Assembly (NCBI GenBank): GCA_964593555.1
Contig: CAZQIC010000117.1
Location: forward strand, 1 to 15,372
Reading direction: 5' to 3'
DNA length: 15,372 bases
Source: CAZQIC01 sp964593555
GTDB taxonomy: Bacteria > Bacteroidota > Bacteroidia > JAFLBG01
Shown: piece after piece, positions 7,801 through 13,409 of the stretch
Layout of the letters: each line of letters opens with the position of its first letter
Numbering within the stretch: position 1 is the stretch's first letter
The notes under the pieces: generated by a model
Databases searched by the model: none
What the model was told of the DNA's origin: nothing
The model's input: the letters and a program-made list of their open reading frames with translations, nothing else
Made by a program: the position numbers and the translations under genes

Positions 7801-9752
7801 TTCTAGGAATAATTAATGTCAATGAGCCAGCATTACTCACAACAACAGTTGTTGTAACAAATAGTGTCAGCTGTAATGGAGGAAGCAACGGTTCTGTAAT
7901 AGCAAATGTTTCCGGAGGCACCGTTCCATACACATATTCATGGAACCCTGGACCCCTGACTACACCCGCATTGAACTCGTTAACAAGCGGTGTTTATACA
8001 GTAACCATTTCTGACAACAACGGATGTACAACGGTAGCGAACAATACTATTCTTCAACCTACACCTATTATACTAAGCTTCACCACTACTCCATCACATT
8101 GTAATCAAAGCGACGGTTCCGCCACAGCTATCATTAACGGCGGAACACCGGGATACACCTATACATGGAATGGAGGTTCGGTGGGAATCTTAAAAAGTCA
8201 ACTGCCGGCTGGTTTGTGCAACGGCTGGGGAACAGATTCGAATGGTTGTTTATTTACAGGAACAGTTACAGTACCATCCGTACAGGGTGTTGCAGCATCT
8301 ATAAACAACTCCACTCCTGCTACCTGCTTTGGCCTATGTGATGGCAATGCGACAGCAATAGGATCCGGAGGTAACGGACCTTATCAATATTCATGGAACA
8401 GCAGTAGTAATAACGCAGCTGCAAATAATTTATGCAAAGGGATTTTCACCGTAACAATCACGGATGCTGATGGATGCAAAGACACTGCATCTGTTATGAT
8501 CACTGAGCCTTCGCCATTAACAACAATATTAACAACTACGCCAGCCTTTTGTCACAACAGTAACGATGGAACGATTACTGTAACATCTGTTTCCGGAGGA
8601 AATGGGATTTATACTTATTCGCTGAGCGGGAATTCCTTCACGCCAAGTGTTTCAGGATTAACTCAAGGTACTTATTCCATAATTATTGAAGATGCGAACG
8701 GATGCAGTGCAACGTTCCCAGCTGTTGTCACAGCCCCGCCTCAATTACTTGTAAATGCTGCTAACGTAAATGGATGCAATGGTAAAGCATTGACATTAAC
8801 TGCAAATGCAAATGGAGGTACGTCAAATTATACTTACCAATGGAACAATGGTGCCGGGAGCGGACAAACAACCACTTTTATACCGAACAACTCAGGTACA
8901 TTTGTAGTTACTGTTACAGATGCACATGGCTGTACAGCAACTGCAACTTCATCAGTTACAGTTTTCGATCTTCCTCTTGTCGATTTTACAACAGATGAAA
9001 TTGCGGGCTGTGCACCATTATGTATTAACCTTAGCAACCTAACACCTAACACACAATCACTTACCTGGAATTTTGGTGATAACAGTGGGACAAGTTCTTC
9101 TAACCCTACACAGCATTGCTATCAACCGGGGTCATACAATGTTTCATTGACGGTAACGGATAATAATGGATGTAGCAACAGTACTACAAAAAATAACTTT
9201 ATTACAGTTCACCAATTACCCAAAGCGGATTTTGTTTCCAATCCAGCCACTATTACCATCTTAGACCCCACCGTATATTTTTATGATAAATCAATCGGAG
9301 CTACCGCATGGCAATGGAATTTTGGCACCGGCGCTCCGGGCACATCAACAGATAAAAATTCCATGACCACTTTTGATGATACAGGCACTTATGTAATTAC
9401 ACTTTTTGTTGTCAATGAATTTGGATGTACTGATGTAATTGAAAAAACAATCAAAGTTAATCCTGACTTTTCTGTATTTGTGCCGAACACCTTTACACCA
9501 AATGAAGATGGAAAAAATGATATTTTCCTTCCATTTGGTGTCGGAATTGAAACAGAGAACTATGCACTTTACATATACAACAGGTGGGGGGATATGATAT
9601 TCACTTCAACAAAACCATCAGAGGGATGGAATGGAAAAGCAAATGGAGGATCGGAAGTAGCACAGCAGGATACTTATGTTTGGAAAGTAAACCTCATAGA
9701 TGTTCTTGGAAAAAAACATGCAATGACCGGCAATGTAAACCTTATACGGTAA
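4812..9752 (+). CDS. Giant secreted surface protein: DUF7948-SBBP-PKD-SprB repeats-PKD-T9SS type B sorting domain
   Basis: This 1646-residue protein is a predicted type IX secretion cargo, likely surface-attached or released. Residues 1-33 are a signal peptide (hydrophobic core RVFIFLILFSM, ending LLAQ). Residues about 40-277 match the DUF7948-type N-terminus (GFIPNKGQ...), ending at LTIDPWVT. Residues about 278-758 form an SBBP beta-propeller of six or seven blades, each with W-x-T-Y-x-G-G and D-A-F-hydrophobic motifs. Residues about 770-855 are a PKD-like domain. Residues about 862-1318 hold six SprB repeats, each starting with a Cys and ending in D-x-x-GC, and a seventh divergent repeat runs to about 1385. 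Two PKD domains follow at about 1386-1467 and 1468-1550 (WNFGD, WNFGTG). Residues about 1551-1646 are the gliding-motility/T9SS type B C-terminal domain (VPNTFTPNEDGKNDIF, YNRWGD, ending NVNLIR). Adhesion or gliding-surface functions are known for SprB-repeat proteins, but the ligand here is unknown. Repeat 4 has an abnormal strand (see findings). Confidence 0.93.
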   Translation: MKQPTLPLLNTNTKRVFIFLILFSMSSLHLLAQLTHDHEQGQGFIPNKGQTVDMNFQQRSDILFTGESGNAKIFLKKQGFSYVVNNINWILRDEAKNKKLAGQEIIEEDKEENDMFSVQRIDLDFIGSNESPSISSTYESTEQYNYFLSYLPKPVIGVHSFKEVSYQNIYTNIDVICYTASQKGFKYDINVRPGGNVNDIAMEYSGAENVTVTNGVLKIKTAFGEIGEWMPKIYQIINGKIINISGNYILSENNGDEKTAKIKFDIDSYDHNYPLTIDPWVTLLGGSGNDAGKSVAVDQNTKDVVFSGTTSSINFPVSSGGIFQASLRGTSDAFVCKFGTNGNLIWNTYFGGTGADKGAGICINTNSEIVITGNTSSPSFPLVTASSFQPTYGGNIDAFITQLSSTGLPLWSTYYGGNDKDGGMDVACDFQNNIIATGFTNSANYNVLNAFQNNIRAVGTNLFDAFIVKFNNSGVRQWNTYFGGSGGDIGYGVDTDPSGNIAIVGQAAKYQNFIDFPTTPGAFRTVYGTPGAGVAMFPDIFLAKFRPNGTLDWSTLYGTWEGDWGMAVAFNDVTGDIGITGMTWSGRFPVSGNAYQNFKSNLLNAFVVTFSTAGTRLFATYLGGSGGSGLSHCYGTGIDFAPDGSIAITGDTYDDVFPVSACAFQSGQEGREDNFLALFSSDLDSLLCCTYIGGGLRPAPPGLEDNETFAENGGDEGGGSLAIDGGYAYIAASSPGAYPTTANAHQRNGRGLYDAAFSQLCLYTCGNPGINVNLSSVRQVCVGKPVDYIANDNSCDSLHSTYLWSFSGATPSFSTDKNPVGIRYNAVGTYPIKLVITTPCGSDSVVQTNYMTVVRPLAIINSLDNVACFGAATGAARVGAIGATAPYSYVWSGGFGTNVSATGLSANTYSVTITDVTGCSSTTAVTITQPPLLTSTITSSPAKCNGTATGTATISVNGGTPGYNYSWSGIAQTSQSVSGLAANNYTMVVTDQYGCTVLGIINVNEPALLTTTVVVTNSVSCNGGSNGSVIANVSGGTVPYTYSWNPGPLTTPALNSLTSGVYTVTISDNNGCTTVANNTILQPTPIILSFTTTPSHCNQSDGSATAIINGGTPGYTYTWNGGSVGILKSQLPAGLCNGWGTDSNGCLFTGTVTVPSVQGVAASINNSTPATCFGLCDGNATAIGSGGNGPYQYSWNSSSNNAAANNLCKGIFTVTITDADGCKDTASVMITEPSPLTTILTTTPAFCHNSNDGTITVTSVSGGNGIYTYSLSGNSFTPSVSGLTQGTYSIIIEDANGCSATFPAVVTAPPQLLVNAANVNGCNGKALTLTANANGGTSNYTYQWNNGAGSGQTTTFIPNNSGTFVVTVTDAHGCTATATSSVTVFDLPLVDFTTDEIAGCAPLCINLSNLTPNTQSLTWNFGDNSGTSSSNPTQHCYQPGSYNVSLTVTDNNGCSNSTTKNNFITVHQLPKADFVSNPATITILDPTVYFYDKSIGATAWQWNFGTGAPGTSTDKNSMTTFDDTGTYVITLFVVNEFGCTDVIEKTIKVNPDFSVFVPNTFTPNEDGKNDIFLPFGVGIETENYALYIYNRWGDMIFTSTKPSEGWNGKANGGSEVAQQDTYVWKVNLIDVLGKKHAMTGNVNLIR

Positions 9753-9760
9753 GTCTAAAT

Positions 9761-9781
9761 ATTACTCTTTAAGTAATTTTT
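9761..9781 (+). terminator. Possible weak AT-rich terminator
   Basis: A 6-bp stem (attact / agtaat) with loop cttta is followed by four T residues, starting 9 bases after the stop at 9752. With only AT-rich pairs its strength is doubtful. Confidence 0.3.
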
Positions 9782-9793
9782 AATCTGAGGCTT

Positions 9794-9801
9794 TACTTTT
9801 G
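9794..9801 (+). promoter_or_regulatory. Possible -7 promoter box
   Basis: The box reads TACTTTTG, an exact TAnnTTTG match and identical to the box at 73-80. The only intact gene downstream starts 252 bases away at 10054, beyond a pseudogene scrap, so it is either a long-leader promoter for that gene or a leftover from the lost gene. No -33 box was found. Confidence 0.3.
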
Positions 9802-9881
9802 TCCAGTCAGAAATAAACTTCAAAAATTGCTGATGCTGAATTTATTAATTTGATAAATGACTTAACTACAAGCAGATACAC

Positions 9882-10001
9882 GGCAAAGCAAACAGAGGTC
9901 TAATCGTAGCCCAGGAAGATACCTACTATATGGAAGATTCAGTTAAAGGACATTCTGGGGAAAAACATTCGCTTTTTGGCCACATAAATCTGATCCGATA
10001 A
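9882..10001 (+). pseudogene. Decayed 3' end of a T9SS type B (gliding-motility C-terminal) protein gene
   Basis: The sequence encodes the tail of a second T9SS-sorted protein. It reads GKANRGLIVAQEDTYY in the opening frame. After skipping one base (A at 9930) it reads WKIQLKDILGK, and after restoring one base in the A-run at 9961-9965 it reads HSLFGHINLIR and then TAA. By my hand alignment the corrected 39 residues match the last 39 residues of the neighbouring 1646-residue protein at 25 positions, including the terminal NLIR. The +1 and -1 shifts cancel, so the uncorrected frame also stays open to the stop, but upstream it is closed by TGA at 9858-9860 and has no suitable start. The rest of the gene is gone. 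It is most likely the scar of a deleted paralogue. Similarity upstream of 9882 is too weak to call. Confidence 0.8.
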
Positions 10002-10053
10002 AAGATCAGTTTCTGCAAAAAAATTTCTATTTTGAGAGGAAATTCAGATTTGA

Positions 10054-11589
10054 ATGACCCCTACCTCAGAGCTTTTTGATCTTATCCATTCCTTATCGGG
10101 TGTAGAAAAAAGTTATTTTAAAAAATTTGCCGGTCTTCATATAAAAGGAGAAAAAAATAATTATGTCAGGCTTTTTGACGAAATAGTAAAACAAAAAGAA
10201 TATAATGAGGAGGCTGTTAAAAAAAATCTTTCGGACAGGGCTTTTATCAAAAGACTTGCACCTGAAAAAATTTATTTACAAAACTTAATTTTAAAATCAC
10301 TTCGCCTATTTCACTCCCAGCGTTCAATCGATTTTATTTTACGGCAAAAAGTGGATTATGCTTATTTATATACCGATAAGGGTTTATATACACAGGCAGC
10401 TAAATTGCTGACAAAGGCAAAAATACAGGCACAAAAACACGAATTTTTCTTATTGCTTGCCGATATAATTATCGCCGAAAATAAATTACTAAGCTTAAGT
10501 GGTGATCCCCAGAGCAAATTAAAATCCGAAGAAAATTCCGCATTGTTATTAAATAGTATCCAATCAGAATACACTATACAGCAAATACAATTAAAAGAAA
10601 AGGAATTAATTAATTTTTATGTCCGTGCAAAAGGTAAGGCCCGCGATGAAAAAACATTTCGGGACGCGGAGCAGATCATTAACGACCCTGTTTTTTCCGA
10701 GAGTAATACGGCTATTCCCAACAGGGGAAAAATGATGCTGCACAATGCCAAGGCAGGATATTACTACTTTATTGGGAATTACGAAAAAGCATATTTACAT
10801 AATCAGAAATATCGCGAATATGCTTTATCCGAGTATGCTCAATCCGGTGCAGAGCATAATTATATCATAAGCTCATACAATCTATTTACCATTTGTTTTT
10901 TAACGAAGAAATTTAATGAGTGTGAAGGCATCATAAAGAAATTAAAAGAAATACAGCTAAGCGGTTCTTCTCAAAACGAAGGGGCGTTTGCGCGTTTGCT
11001 TTCTATGGAAATGAGCCTTTGTGTCGCGGAAAGTGATTTCCAAAAAGGATTGCCATTGGCCAATAAAGCGGACAAACTTCATAAAGAGTTAAAAAATAAA
11101 ATAAATAAAGCCAGTTATTATAACATCATGTACTTTACAGCGTACATCTATTTCGGTTCGCAAAAATATTCCGAATCAATTAAGTGGCTCAATAAAATTA
11201 TCAATGATAAAGAAGCTGACCAAGTGGAATATATCTATTGTGCAAGTTATATACTTGCCGTAATTGCTCACCTGGAACAAGCAAAGAGTGAAACTTTTGA
11301 GTTTATATTAAAACCATTTTATAAGTTCCTTTATAAAAAGAACAGGCTGTATAAATTCGAGACTCTGCTTTTAATGTTCATTAAAAAAGAAATTCCGAAA
11401 ATAAATTCCAACAGACAACTCATCGCATCTTACCAGAAATTGCATGACAACCTTTCACTTTTGCAAAAAGACCCGTTTGAATCAACGGTATTCGAACATT
11501 TTGATATTATTTCCTGGCTGGAAAGCAAAATAAGGAATCGTTCGTTTTCAGATATAATAAATGAAAAAACCAAACGATCTTCTATATAA
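10054..11589 (+). CDS. TPR-like helical repeat protein of unknown function
   Basis: This 511-residue protein has no signal peptide or membrane segment and is predicted to be cytoplasmic and almost entirely alpha-helical. It is rich in Lys, Glu, Tyr and Leu. Helix pairs resembling degenerate TPRs occur at about 101-129 (DKGLYTQAAKLLTKAKIQAQ), 224-262 (AKAGYYYFIGNYEKAYLHNQ), 275-300 (TKKFNECEGIIKKLKEI) and 353-385 (GSQKYSESIKWLNKIIND). The N-terminal segment (ELFDLIHSLSGVEKSYFKKF) is a conserved-looking module that I associate, from memory, with uncharacterised Bacteroidota proteins. No catalytic motif is visible. The role is unknown; scaffold or regulator are possibilities only. It lies downstream of the giant T9SS gene and the decayed T9SS tail. 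A short degraded copy of its own 3' end appears at 11981-12023. Confidence 0.8.
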   Translation: MTPTSELFDLIHSLSGVEKSYFKKFAGLHIKGEKNNYVRLFDEIVKQKEYNEEAVKKNLSDRAFIKRLAPEKIYLQNLILKSLRLFHSQRSIDFILRQKVDYAYLYTDKGLYTQAAKLLTKAKIQAQKHEFFLLLADIIIAENKLLSLSGDPQSKLKSEENSALLLNSIQSEYTIQQIQLKEKELINFYVRAKGKARDEKTFRDAEQIINDPVFSESNTAIPNRGKMMLHNAKAGYYYFIGNYEKAYLHNQKYREYALSEYAQSGAEHNYIISSYNLFTICFLTKKFNECEGIIKKLKEIQLSGSSQNEGAFARLLSMEMSLCVAESDFQKGLPLANKADKLHKELKNKINKASYYNIMYFTAYIYFGSQKYSESIKWLNKIINDKEADQVEYIYCASYILAVIAHLEQAKSETFEFILKPFYKFLYKKNRLYKFETLLLMFIKKEIPKINSNRQLIASYQKLHDNLSLLQKDPFESTVFEHFDIISWLESKIRNRSFSDIINEKTKRSSI

Positions 11590-11595
11590 AAGCAC

Positions 11596-11671
11596 CCAGG
11601 AAATACTACCCACTTGCTGGCTCCTCGCTAAAACATCCACCGGATGTTTTAAAAACTCGGCCCTTTCCTGG
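11596..11671. repeat. Hairpin repeat flanked by 8-bp inverted repeat
   Basis: An 8-bp inverted pair (ccaggaaa at 11596-11603, tttcctgg at 11664-11671) encloses a strong central hairpin. The hairpin has a 10-bp stem (taaaacatcc / ggatgtttta) with loop acc at 11629-11651. It begins 7 bases after the TPR-like gene stop and could act as a transcription end or RNA-stability element. Its compact palindromic form resembles REP-type intergenic repeats, but a genome-wide copy count is needed to show that. Confidence 0.6.
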
Positions 11672-11803
11672 CCATGGCCGTCAGGCTAAACAGTTAATAT
11701 CTAATATGTCGGAGTTAATTTCCTCTTCTATCAATCTACAAATTTTATATATGGGCGATATCTCCGGCAGCCATCACAAAAAGAAATGTTGAGGTTTTTA
11801 AAC

Positions 11804-11818
11804 GAATCCAGAGGATTC
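11804..11818. repeat. Small hairpin within the 11673-11977 element
   Basis: A 6-bp stem (gaatcc / ggattc) with loop aga, nested inside a short outer pairing of aggt (11792-11795) with acct (11821-11824). Confidence 0.6.
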
Positions 11819-11850
11819 AGACCTTTATAAAAAGCTTAAACTATAAAGTT

Positions 11851-11868
11851 CGACTCCGGCTGGAGTCG
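11851..11868. repeat. Small GC-rich hairpin within the 11673-11977 element
   Basis: A 7-bp stem (cgactcc / ggagtcg) with loop ggct, in otherwise AT-rich surroundings. Confidence 0.65.
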
Positions 11869-11898
11869 CAGATTTAGTACTAGTTTTTTTATAAATGT

Positions 11899-11917
11899 AT
11901 GATGCCCCTGGCATCAT
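11899..11917. repeat. Small hairpin within the 11673-11977 element
   Basis: An 8-bp perfect stem (atgatgcc / ggcatcat) with loop cct, followed on the + strand by a run of T residues. Confidence 0.65.
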
Positions 11918-11980
11918 TTTATAAGAAATCACAAGGAGTTGTACCCAAAAGTTTGCTCCCTTAACCTGACGGCTATGCTC

Positions 11981-12023
11981 TTTCCTGGCTGGAAAGTAAA
12001 AGGTAAATCGTTTGAATAAATAA
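11981..12023 (+). pseudogene. Decayed copy of the 3' end of the TPR-like gene
   Basis: The 16 bases tttcctggctggaaag at 11981-11996 are identical to 11510-11525 inside the TPR-like gene, in the same strand sense. They are followed in both places by a similar, gapped stretch ending in aatcgtt. In the TPR-like gene this encodes SWLESKIRNRSF. Here it reads SWLESK and then, after a one-base frame change, VNRLNK and TAA. It is best read as a scrap of a second copy of that gene's end. A caution is that ctttcctggctggaaag is itself a hairpin (6-bp stem), so part of the match could instead belong to a repeat family. Confidence 0.4.
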
Positions 12024-12049
12024 AAAGAAAACAATTTTTCTGATCGATA

Positions 12050-12661
12050 TTAGTGACGAGTAAGGACATGTCTTTTGTGCGGAATCCCTGTCGAAGCAAT
12101 GTCCTCTGGTGTCATATTTTTTATATCAATATCCTCACTAAAAATTATTCCCGCTTTCGAATAACAATGCTGAACCATAGCCGAACAATAAAATGTGTTG
12201 TTGAGTGAAAGTAGATTTTTTTTACTCCTCAGGGTGGGATTATAAATGGCAAGCAATGTACCCGCCAGCTCGCGAACAGAATATTTCGTAAGCTCCGACA
12301 ATAAACTCAGGGCCCCGGTTAACACTAGTTTAGTTTTCTTATCACTAAGATCAAAATCAAGAACTGCAACATTAGGAAATAATTTTTCGTCGTAATATTT
12401 GTTGATCCGATTTTCCTGAACACCTAAACGCGTTTGTTTATGCCTGAAATCCAGGTCAGACTCAATTACCCATTGGCACTCATCAATACGTTTTTCGGAA
12501 AAAAGAAACGCATGCGACCAAAGACTTTCTCCCCCATCCTTCACGAGAGGATTTTGCAATTTTCGAATTGCTTTATCTATTAATGCACTTCCTCCCACAA
12601 GACCAACCCTTCCCGGAGCTGCATGCTTTTTAAAAAACTCTTCGTTAGTTAACTTATCCAT
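12050..12661 (-). CDS. Permuted papain-like (YiiX / NlpC-P60 superfamily) enzyme
   Basis: This 203-residue protein resembles the circularly permuted papain-fold amidases and peptidases of the YiiX/YaeF type, where the catalytic His precedes the Cys. Near the N-terminus is GRVGLVGGSALIDKAIRKLQ (17-36), followed by LWSHAFLF with candidate catalytic H50 and then VIESD with a candidate acidic residue E67. Near the C-terminus is NTFYCSAMVQHCYSKAG with candidate nucleophile C159. No signal peptide is seen, so it may be cytoplasmic or secreted by another route. Substrates of this group include peptide and lipid amide or ester bonds, and the substrate here is unknown. It is the last gene of a three-gene operon, starting 19 bases after the GIN-domain lipoprotein gene. 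Confidence 0.7.
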   Translation of the reverse strand: MDKLTNEEFFKKHAAPGRVGLVGGSALIDKAIRKLQNPLVKDGGESLWSHAFLFSEKRIDECQWVIESDLDFRHKQTRLGVQENRINKYYDEKLFPNVAVLDFDLSDKKTKLVLTGALSLLSELTKYSVRELAGTLLAIYNPTLRSKKNLLSLNNTFYCSAMVQHCYSKAGIIFSEDIDIKNMTPEDIASTGIPHKRHVLTRH

Positions 12662-12680
12662 AAATATGGTATGCTAATTT

Positions 12681-13409
12681 TTAATCTACAACTATTAATC
12701 TTCCTGTTGAAGATAATTCATTCTCAATAATTTCAGCCGGATTTCCTTTTAAATAAATATTTCCTTCACCCGAAATTCGATACTCTAATTTATCAATCAC
12801 GTTTATACTGCATGAACCTTTTGATTTATTTTCAATAAGAGCAGCCGAAGTAGTTAAATTTAATGCATCTATTTCCATGAGGCCAACGTTCCATAATTTT
12901 AAAACATTAACATCTCCTTTTAATGTTATTTTTCCACCGCAGGGATGTATGTTCCAGTAATAAAAAACATCGCCAGCAAGATCGAGCTCTGCTTCGTTGA
13001 GCTTGCCATTCATGATCATTCCAAATTCGTGAGTCACGATGGGGGTTAATGTTTTGATCATAGAGGTCTCATTGACATTAAGCAGCTTCAAACTATCACA
13101 ATTGATAAAAACACTGATCTTGTTTCTTTTGGGGCTCAACCATAACGATCCAGAATTAACACTTAATGAAAGTACATTATCGTTGACTTGGTAAACCACA
13201 TCGTTAACAAATTTTTCCTCACCAACAATTTTCAGAGAGAATGCGGTATCCTGTGTCAAAAAAACATCAAATGTGCTATTGACATCAATAACATTAAATT
13301 TTTGCAATTTAACGTTGATTTCCCTCCTATCGATATTGTCCTTTTTACAAGCAAACAAAAGCAAGAAGCCAATCAATAAACTTACTTTACAAATACTTTT
13401 TATTTCCAT
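12681..13409 (-). CDS. GIN-domain (DUF2807) lipoprotein
   Basis: This 242-residue lipoprotein has a signal sequence with lipobox LLFAC, so C21 is the probable lipidated residue. The next residues (KKDN) resemble the charged motifs that follow the Cys of surface-exported Bacteroidota lipoproteins, but this is only suggestive. Residues about 36-235 match the GIN/DUF2807 head domain, a right-handed beta-helix-like fold. It starts LQKFNVIDVNSTFDVFLTQD and continues with repeated short strands (GKITLKGDVNVLKLWNVG, EYRISGEGNIYLKGNP) to the end. The molecular function of this family is not established; it is often annotated as an adhesin-like head. Its start codon overlaps the stop of the upstream barrel gene by 10 bases, which implies translational coupling. 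Confidence 0.85.
   Translation of the reverse strand: MEIKSICKVSLLIGFLLLFACKKDNIDRREINVKLQKFNVIDVNSTFDVFLTQDTAFSLKIVGEEKFVNDVVYQVNDNVLSLSVNSGSLWLSPKRNKISVFINCDSLKLLNVNETSMIKTLTPIVTHEFGMIMNGKLNEAELDLAGDVFYYWNIHPCGGKITLKGDVNVLKLWNVGLMEIDALNLTTSAALIENKSKGSCSINVIDKLEYRISGEGNIYLKGNPAEIIENELSSTGRLIVVD

Larger units (their letters stand above)
11673..11977. mobile_element. MITE-like or REP-like non-coding element with terminal inverted repeats
   Basis: The ends are 17-bp imperfect inverted repeats, catggccgtcaggctaa at 11673-11689 and ttaacctgacggctatg at 11961-11977, matching at 15 of 17 positions. A 10-bp direct repeat, ctttcctggc, abuts the left end (11663-11672) and lies 2 bases beyond the right end (11980-11989), as a target-site duplication might. 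The interior has no credible gene but contains three small hairpins (11804-11818, 11851-11868, 11899-11917). No transposase is present, so any movement would need one supplied in trans. The 210-base - strand ORF inside it is read as spurious. Element status is inferred from structure alone. Confidence 0.5.

Noticed and set aside
7383..8970. A possible CRISPR or satellite repeat because of periodic motifs
   Set aside because: The periodicity (about 65 codons) is at the protein level: SprB-type repeats with diverged DNA, with no identical direct repeats or spacers.
9584..9772. A 62-codon + strand ORF near the end of the giant gene
   Set aside because: It is an out-of-frame reading of the T9SS sorting domain, which is fully accounted for by the main frame.
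11825..12034. A 69-codon - strand ORF (MFSFYLFKRF...) across the hairpin-rich region
   Set aside because: It runs through two hairpins, the right terminal repeat and the TPR-gene scrap, and shows no domain or protein-like composition. It is a frame that happens to be open across repeat DNA.
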